This document shows, one piece after another, positions 6,431-10,948 of a stretch of DNA of 10,948 nucleotides; the first letter of the stretch is position 1, and each line of letters starts with the position of its first letter. Under the pieces are notes generated by a model. It had not been told where the DNA came from. It ran no database searches and saw only the letters and a program-made list of their open reading frames with translations. This stretch comes from Betaproteobacteria bacterium (GTDB taxonomy: Bacteria; Pseudomonadota; Gammaproteobacteria; Burkholderiales; Rhodocyclaceae), in assembly GCA_020047725.1 (NCBI GenBank), contig JAIFNM010000285.1, forward strand, positions 1 through 10,948, in the 5' to 3' direction. The position numbers were made by a program, and so were the translations under genes.

Positions 6431-7174
6431 TCAGGGCAACTCATGGCGCTTGAGTTGCTGCCCATCCCAACTCAGGTATTCACCCTGATCTTCGTGCCAG
6501 TCGGACATCACCCAGCGCTCAATGTGAATGCCGTCGACCAGGTGATCATGCTTTTCCGGGCGGTGCGTGTGACCATGAATGAAGGTGGCGTAGCCGTTGT
6601 AGCGCAGGAAATCGTCGGTCGCACCGAGGTTCAGATCCATCATGTATTGCTGGTCATGCAGAACTTTTTCGCGCTTCATGTGCTCGCTTTGCTGGCGTAA
6701 AGCAACGGCGACGGCTTTACGCTCCTGCAACGGCTTGTTCAGAAAGGCGACACGCCAGGCCGGGTCACGAATCTGGGCGCGAAAGAGCTGGTAGTCCTGA
6801 TCGTCTGTGCATAGCATATCGCCATGCGAAAGAACGAATTGCCAGTTGGGCAGTGATAGCACGTAGGGATCGGGCAGAGGCTGGGCTCCGCTGCGCATGG
6901 CGAATTCGTCGCCGAGCAGGAAGTCGCGATTGCCGTGCATCAATGACAGGCTGACGCCGGAGCCAGTCATTGCGCGAAGGCCGTCGACGATTCCGCGATT
7001 GAACGTATCCTCCGGATCGTCAATACAGTCGTCGCCTGGCCAGGCCTCAAAGAGGTCGCCAAGAATGTAGAGATGCTCGGCGGCTCGTACAGGGCCGCCG
7101 AGATAATCCAGAAAGATTCGAGCAACGCCAGGAGTTTGCGGCGAAAGATGCAGGTCTGAAATGAAATGAATCAC
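6431..7174 (-). CDS. lpxH: UDP-2,3-diacylglucosamine hydrolase
   Basis: LpxH removes UMP from UDP-2,3-diacylglucosamine to give lipid X, an essential step of lipid A synthesis at the cytosolic face of the inner membrane. It is a two-metal calcineurin-like phosphoesterase. Visible motifs are DLHL near the start, ILGDLFEAWPGDD, MHGNRDFLLG, LSHGDMLCTDD and IHGHTHRPE, all matching remembered E. coli LpxH. The start is uncertain. The GTG at 7174 gives MIHFISDLHLS, the length expected before the first metal motif. An in-frame TTG at 7195, 10 bases after ppiB, would add seven residues. Neither has a visible Shine-Dalgarno. The gene follows ppiB closely and is probably co-transcribed with the cyclophilin and L,D-transpeptidase genes. 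Confidence 0.95.
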   Translation of the reverse strand: MIHFISDLHLSPQTPGVARIFLDYLGGPVRAAEHLYILGDLFEAWPGDDCIDDPEDTFNRGIVDGLRAMTGSGVSLSLMHGNRDFLLGDEFAMRSGAQPLPDPYVLSLPNWQFVLSHGDMLCTDDQDYQLFRAQIRDPAWRVAFLNKPLQERKAVAVALRQQSEHMKREKVLHDQQYMMDLNLGATDDFLRYNGYATFIHGHTHRPEKHDHLVDGIHIERWVMSDWHEDQGEYLSWDGQQLKRHELP

Positions 7175-7205
7175 TGAGCGTTCAGGCCGGATCAAGGAAT
7201 CAGGT

Positions 7206-7697
7206 TCAGCAGATTTCAGCGCGCTCGATGATCACATCTTCCTTCGGAACGTCCTGATGGAAACCCGAACTGCCGGTTTTCACGCCCTTGATCTTGTCGA
7301 CGACCTCTGTGCCTTCGACGACCTTTCCGAAGACGCAGTAACCCCACCCGTTGGCATTAGGTGCCTTGAAGTTGAGGAAGTCGTTGTCGGCGATGTTGAT
7401 GAAGAACTGAGCGGTGGCGGAATGCGGATCGGACGTGCGTGCCATGGCGAGCGTGTAGGTGTCGTTTTTCAAGCCATTGTCAGCTTCATTTTTGATCGGA
7501 GCTTTGCACGGTTTTTGTTTCATTCCCGGCTCGAAACCGCCACCCTGGACCATGAAACCGGGGATGACGCGGTGGAAAACCGTGTTGTCGTAGTGCCCGG
7601 CTTCAGCGTAAGCGAGAAAGTTCTTGGCCGATTCCGGTGCTTTTTCGGCGTCTAGTTCGATGGCGATGACGCCGAAATTGGTGTGCAGCTTGATCAT
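7206..7697 (-). CDS. ppiB: Peptidyl-prolyl cis-trans isomerase B, cytosolic cyclophilin
   Basis: This 163-residue cyclophilin catalyses cis-trans isomerisation of X-Pro bonds. No signal peptide is present; the chain begins directly with the domain (MIKLHTNFGVIAIEL), so it should be cytosolic, like E. coli PpiB. Core motifs are FHRVIPGFMVQGGG (41-54, with the catalytic Arg43), the ATAQFFIN strand, and GYCVFGKVVEGTEVVDKI. It follows ppiA by 9 bases, and the ppiA stop codon TAA forms part of the ppiB ribosome binding site (TAAGGA), so the two are likely translated in step. It closely resembles its neighbour ppiA without the signal peptide, suggesting an old tandem duplication. Confidence 0.95.
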   Translation of the reverse strand: MIKLHTNFGVIAIELDAEKAPESAKNFLAYAEAGHYDNTVFHRVIPGFMVQGGGFEPGMKQKPCKAPIKNEADNGLKNDTYTLAMARTSDPHSATAQFFINIADNDFLNFKAPNANGWGYCVFGKVVEGTEVVDKIKGVKTGSSGFHQDVPKEDVIIERAEIC

Positions 7698-7706
7698 GAA
7701 GATTCC

Positions 7707-8273
7707 TTACTTTTTATCAGAGATGATTTTGACGGACTGGATAACGATCGGTTCAAGTGGGACATTCTGGTGCATGGAACGGTTGCCGGTCGGAACCTTG
7801 GCAATCTTGTCCACGACATCCATGCCTTGCGTGACTTTGCCGAATACGGCGTAGCCACCGTTATTCAGCGGGTAGTCGAGCTGACTGGAATTGTCTTTGT
7901 GGTTGATGAAGAACTGAGCGGTGGCCGAGTTTGGTTCTCCGCGACGGGCCATGGCAATCGATCCGCGTTCATTCTTCAGGCCATTCTTTGACTCGTTGAG
8001 AATCTGGCCGGCCGTGGGTTTCTCACCCATGTCTTTCATGAAACCGCCTCCCTGAATCATGAAACCGTCGATGACGCGGTGAAAGATCGTGTTGTTGTAA
8101 AAGCCGTCCTTGGCGTATTCCAGAAAGTTTTTGACCGTAACCGGAGATTTCTCGGAGTCGAGTTCAATCACTATCGTGCCCATGCTGGTCTGCATTTCGA
8201 CGCTGGGAGCGGCGAGGGTGCTGGTTGAAAGGATCAAACCGGTGGTGATCATGATCGCTAGCTTTTTATGCAT
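7707..8273 (-). CDS. ppiA: Periplasmic peptidyl-prolyl cis-trans isomerase A, secreted cyclophilin
   Basis: This 188-residue cyclophilin carries a Sec signal peptide: a basic start (MHKK), a hydrophobic core and a probable cleavage site after Ala21 or Ala22 (STLAAPSVE). The mature protein should act on proline bonds of periplasmic or outer-membrane proteins. Domain motifs are FHRVIDGFMIQGGG (64-77, Arg66 catalytic), ATAQFFIN and GYAVFGKVTQGMDVVDKI. A strong ribosome binding site (AAGGAG) lies 8 bases before the ATG. The ATG overlaps the stop of the upstream L,D-transpeptidase gene by one base (TGATG), so translation is probably coupled. Its place among envelope genes fits a role in folding secreted proteins. 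Confidence 0.95.
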   Translation of the reverse strand: MHKKLAIMITTGLILSTSTLAAPSVEMQTSMGTIVIELDSEKSPVTVKNFLEYAKDGFYNNTIFHRVIDGFMIQGGGFMKDMGEKPTAGQILNESKNGLKNERGSIAMARRGEPNSATAQFFINHKDNSSQLDYPLNNGGYAVFGKVTQGMDVVDKIAKVPTGNRSMHQNVPLEPIVIQSVKIISDKK

Positions 8274-9472
8274 CAGGCGGCTCCTTCAAAGACAATTTTC
8301 CAGGTACTGTCCTCGCGGATCCAGTACTGGCGTTTTTTCATCTGGTTGTTGAGATTGTTGCTCTGGTAGTCTTGCTCAAATGTGACGACAACCAGTTCTT
8401 CCTTGCCCGGATCGCGGAACATCGATGTGTTGGACAGCTTGATCTTGATCCACTCCTTGCTCCCATTCACCTTTCGTTTTTGCTGTGCAAACTGTTCCAG
8501 GTTTTGATCATTGGTCCGGAATTTCGTTGAGTAATGCTTTAAGTAGCGATTGACATCCTTGCTTTCCCAATCGCTACGCCATTCGTCGATCTTCTTGGTG
8601 AGCGTGCTGCGCTCGCTTTGCCAGTCGTCAAACGAAAGCCACTCGATCGAGTTGCTGATGATGACCGGCGTCAGCCCGATCTGCAGGTTCTTGGCTAGCG
8701 AATCAAGATCGACATTGGATAGAACAACGCAGCCGTCCGACGCCTTTGGCGGGCGCGAGTAGGTGTCTGACGGGGTGCCATGAAGCCAGATGCCGTGACC
8801 GTTGCGGCCCTGGCGCTTATCCCATTCGTTGGGGTAGTTGATCGGGAAAGCTCCACTACCGTAGAAGTCGCCCACTTTTTGCGGCGACAGGCTGGAGGTC
8901 ACGTGATAAACCCCGGTCGGCGTTTTTTTGTCGCCTTCGCGCGTTTTATCGGCACCGAGCTTGCCATGCGAGATGTAGTAGTCGGCAACAAAGCGTGGCC
9001 GGCCATTATCGTTTTTGTAGAGGTAGAGCCGCGATTTCTGCGTGTCGACGACAATCGCATGTTCTTGGCCGGGCGGCATCTGAAGCAGGTAACGTGGCAC
9101 GTAGTCGGCAGTCGTGGCACGGCTGCGGTAGGCCTTGAGTCGGGCAATGACTTCCTCGCGCAGATCGGTCAATTTCTCGGGCGGAGCATTGCTGGCGTTG
9201 CCGAACGTCGAGATTGGCATGCTGCGCGCCAGCAGCAGATCGCCCTTGATCAGATGCGCCAGACGGAAAGTCGGGTAGCGCTGCAGGAGTTCTTCGGTTT
9301 GTCCAAGCGCAGCGTCAAGACGGTTGTTTTCGATCTCGACAAGAATACGGGAGAGTTGCGGTTCCGGACCCGAGTCGGAGAACGTGGTCGGGCGGTTGTT
9401 GGCACCTGCAATTACAACTGAACCTGCAGCAAAAACGGCAATCAGGACAACAGCAAGGGCTAATCGACGCAT
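8273..9472 (-). CDS. L,D-transpeptidase (YkuD) with TPR-like N-terminus and NTF2-like C-terminus
   Basis: This 399-residue envelope protein should act on peptidoglycan stem peptides. From the ATG at 9472: a hydrophobic signal or anchor segment (about 3-22); a helical TPR-like stretch (about 38-84); a YkuD catalytic domain (about 138-275) with KTPTGVYHV (183-191), the catalytic His/Gly pair WLHG (229-232) and SDGC (245-248, nucleophile Cys248); and an NTF2-like tail (about 298-399). YkuD followed by NTF2 resembles Helicobacter Csd6, an L,D-carboxypeptidase that shapes cells, so trimming is as likely as cross-linking. After Cys248 the sequence is VVL where classical transpeptidases usually have [IV]R[ML]. 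I chose 9472 over an ATG at 9502 because it forms a TGATG overlap with the upstream stop and puts the hydrophobic segment at the N-terminus. Confidence 0.9.
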   Translation of the reverse strand: MRRLALAVVLIAVFAAGSVVIAGANNRPTTFSDSGPEPQLSRILVEIENNRLDAALGQTEELLQRYPTFRLAHLIKGDLLLARSMPISTFGNASNAPPEKLTDLREEVIARLKAYRSRATTADYVPRYLLQMPPGQEHAIVVDTQKSRLYLYKNDNGRPRFVADYYISHGKLGADKTREGDKKTPTGVYHVTSSLSPQKVGDFYGSGAFPINYPNEWDKRQGRNGHGIWLHGTPSDTYSRPPKASDGCVVLSNVDLDSLAKNLQIGLTPVIISNSIEWLSFDDWQSERSTLTKKIDEWRSDWESKDVNRYLKHYSTKFRTNDQNLEQFAQQKRKVNGSKEWIKIKLSNTSMFRDPGKEELVVVTFEQDYQSNNLNNQMKKRQYWIREDSTWKIVFEGAA

Positions 9473-10554
9473 CAACCGACGCGTTCCTGCTGAATCAGCC
9501 ATTTTTCGCCAGTCTTGACGAACACTACTGTCTTGTTGGTTGATGACTTGAGTGTTGCCGAAACGTAGTGCTGACGGAACTTGACCGTTGCCTTGTCGCC
9601 CGCGAGCGTAACCTTGATGTCATCCACGCTGATCTGCAATTTTCCCGGCTTGTCGATGCGCTGGGTGCGTTCTGCTTCCCAGGCTTTGCGTGCCATGCCA
9701 TTGGGCGTCTGGAAATCGCCAGCGTAATAGCTGAGATAGCTTTTGACATCCTTGCGCGACCACGCGCTGGCCCAGCCTTGCAATGCTTTGCTTACATCGG
9801 GTTCGCTGACTGCCGCGGCAATAGGAGCCTTTTCTGCAGGCGTTTTGGCGTCCGGCGTTTTAACTGCTTCAACCGGCCCCGGTGGCTTCTCAAGCGGTTT
9901 GGCTGATGGAGGAGGCGTTGCCGTAGCAGGCTGGGCTTCCTTCGGTGGAGTCGCGTTGGCCGTTTTTGCCGGCTCGATTGCCGGAGGCGTGGCGGCGGCC
10001 GCAGGCTTGACCCCCGGCTTGGATGACGTGCTGATCAATTCCTTGATCATCGACAGCTTGGTTTGTGTCGCGGCGTTCGACGAATCAAGCTGGAGCGCTT
10101 TGTCATAAGCCTGACTGGCGAGCTTGGCGTAAACATCGCCAAGGTTCTCATGTGCGATGGAATAGCTCGGATGGGTTCGGATAGCCATTTCCAAAGCAGA
10201 ACGCGCCTTGTCATATTGCTTTTGCTGGGCGTAAAGCACTGCAAGATTGTTGTAAGGTTCCGGCAGCTCGGGGAAGTCTTCGGTCAGTTTGGTAAACACG
10301 GCGATGGCGTCGGCCGGACGCCCCATTTCCGTCAGGATCAAGCCCCTCAGGAAACGGCCTTGAGCGTCTTTAGGTCTGGTCGAAATAAAGATGTCGACTT
10401 TTTCGAGCGCCTGCGGCATCTGGTTTTGCTTCATCAGGCGCTGAATGTCGGGCAATGTTTGGGCGTTGACAAGGGAAACGGAAACGCTTAGAAGCAGGCC
10501 AAGCAGAATGGCTGAAAGGCGCGCCAGTGAAGGCGTTGGGGAGATTAGACGCAT
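9472..10554 (-). CDS. Secreted TPR protein with Pro/Ala-rich linker and NTF2-like C-terminal domain
   Basis: This 360-residue protein starts with a Sec signal peptide (hydrophobic about 11-28, probable cleavage after VNA at 29-31). Three tetratricopeptide-type repeats follow (about 34-160; the clearest are 64-97 and 98-131, and the third looks shortened). A low-complexity linker rich in Pro, Ala, Lys and Thr spans about 176-250. An NTF2-like domain (about 254-360) ends the chain and aligns by eye with the tail of the downstream L,D-transpeptidase, for example WASAWSRKDVKSYLSYY against WRSDWESKDVNRYLKHY. It is probably a periplasmic scaffold or partner for that enzyme; this is inferred from domain sharing and the TGATG-overlapping stop/start. 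No Shine-Dalgarno is seen before the ATG at 10554, and a -10-like TATACC lies close upstream. No exact family name is recognised. Confidence 0.88.
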   Translation of the reverse strand: MRLISPTPSLARLSAILLGLLLSVSVSLVNAQTLPDIQRLMKQNQMPQALEKVDIFISTRPKDAQGRFLRGLILTEMGRPADAIAVFTKLTEDFPELPEPYNNLAVLYAQQKQYDKARSALEMAIRTHPSYSIAHENLGDVYAKLASQAYDKALQLDSSNAATQTKLSMIKELISTSSKPGVKPAAAATPPAIEPAKTANATPPKEAQPATATPPPSAKPLEKPPGPVEAVKTPDAKTPAEKAPIAAAVSEPDVSKALQGWASAWSRKDVKSYLSYYAGDFQTPNGMARKAWEAERTQRIDKPGKLQISVDDIKVTLAGDKATVKFRQHYVSATLKSSTNKTVVFVKTGEKWLIQQERVG

Positions 10555-10560
10555 CGGTAT

Positions 10561-10568
10561 GGTATACT
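10561..10568 (+). promoter_or_regulatory. Extended -10 promoter for cysS, within the divergent gap
   Basis: TGGTATACT (10560-10568) is an extended -10 element (TGn followed by TATACT) and would start cysS transcription near 10575, leaving a leader of about 100 bases. No good -35 is present, which extended -10 promoters can tolerate. Its core GTATAC is palindromic and reads TATACC on the minus strand, so it might also serve the TPR gene. A GGTTA/TAACC inverted repeat lies just downstream (about 10579-10590). Confidence 0.45.
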
Positions 10569-10637
10569 TCGTAAAAGTTGGTTACTTAACCCATCAATTC
10601 TAACAAGAAGCGCGTCGAATCCAAAGTATTCCTTATG

Positions 10638-10668
10638 CTCCCGTTTTCTCACGGGGCGTTTTCGTGAG
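10638..10668 (+). promoter_or_regulatory. Competing hairpins in the cysS leader
   Basis: GC(T)CCCG (10637-10643, with one bulged T) can pair with CGGGGC (10652-10657) and is followed by GTTTTC, resembling a terminator. Alternatively CTCACG (10648-10653) pairs with CGTGAG (10663-10668). The two structures share bases and exclude one another. An attenuator is possible but unproven; the region may simply be a weakly structured leader. Confidence 0.35.
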
Positions 10669-10676
10669 CCGGAAAA

Positions 10677-10948
10677 ATGCTGAAAATTTACAATACCCTG
10701 GTCAGGGAAAAGCAGGACTTCATCCCCATCGAACCCGGTAAGGTTCGCATGTACGTTTGCGGGATGACCGTCTATGACTATTGCCACCTGGGCCATGCGC
10801 GCGTTCTCGTTATTTTTGACATGGTTCAGCGCTGGCTACGTGCCAGCGGCTTCGATGTAACCTACGTGCGCAATATCACCGATATTGATGACAAAATTAT
10901 CAAGCGTGCGCTGGAAAACAAGGAAACAATCGGCGAACTTACCAATCG
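10677..10948 (+). CDS. cysS: Cysteinyl-tRNA synthetase, N-terminal part (runs off the window)
   Basis: The frame opens at the ATG at 10677 and continues to the right edge, giving about 90 residues of a protein that is normally around 460. CysRS charges tRNA-Cys with cysteine in the cytosol. The N-terminus is diagnostic: MLKIYNTLVREKQDF, then YVCGMTVYDYCHLGHAR, with the zinc-ligand Cys28 and the class I HLGH signature at 37-40. FDMVQRWLRASGFDVTYVRNITDIDDKII then matches the family well. The upstream purines (GCCGGAAAA) give only a weak ribosome binding site. The gene diverges from the TPR/L,D-transpeptidase operon across a 122-base gap. Confidence 0.97.
   Translation, partial: MLKIYNTLVREKQDFIPIEPGKVRMYVCGMTVYDYCHLGHARVLVIFDMVQRWLRASGFDVTYVRNITDIDDKIIKRALENKETIGELTN

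Noticed and set aside
9473..9502. ATG at 9502 as start of the L,D-transpeptidase
   Set aside because: It would overlap the TPR gene by 31 bases and place ten polar residues before the signal segment. The TGATG overlap at 9472 matches the next junction in the same operon.
1..10948. CRISPR arrays, insertion sequences, tRNAs, prophage or defence genes
   Set aside because: I looked on both strands and saw no spaced direct repeats, transposase motifs, tRNA cloverleaf or phage-like genes.

Overview
The window reads like a chromosomal segment of a Betaproteobacterium, most likely of the Rhodocyclales (Dechloromonas/Propionivibrio/Accumulibacter-like). This is inferred from protein character, moderately high GC, and a block in which cysS faces a TPR protein, an L,D-transpeptidase, two cyclophilins and lpxH. 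The species cannot be fixed from sequence alone. I see no insertion sequence, phage gene, CRISPR array, tRNA or rRNA.

Left part (1-2588, + strand): a T-tailed intrinsic terminator and a second strong hairpin lie just before a sugar cassette. The cassette is melA (GH4 alpha-galactosidase, NAD- and metal-dependent) and, 4 bases downstream, a LacI-family regulator that probably controls it. A gene-poor stretch (2589-2904) follows with two neighbouring hairpins, then a stand-alone soluble diguanylate cyclase (GGDEF with intact RxxD I-site). Next comes threonine synthase (thrC), without its usual hom neighbour. The thrC 3' end faces convergent genes across a small terminator-like hairpin.

Right part (5246-10554, - strand): seven genes on the minus strand, in transcription order: a secreted TPR/NTF2-like protein, a YkuD L,D-transpeptidase with a related NTF2-like C-terminus (a Csd6-like arrangement), periplasmic PpiA, cytosolic PpiB, LpxH (lipid A), NadC (NAD synthesis) and a 45-residue two-helix membrane protein. 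The first five are tightly packed, with two TGATG stop/start overlaps, and look like one cell-envelope operon. nadC and the small protein may have their own promoters. Divergently, cysS begins at 10677 and runs off the right edge.

Most of this is ordinary housekeeping sequence. The points most worth a second look are the shared TPR + NTF2-like architecture of the TPR protein and the L,D-transpeptidase, the altered catalytic motif of that enzyme, the tandem hairpins in front of melA, the small membrane protein, and the unexplained hairpins at 2653-2733.
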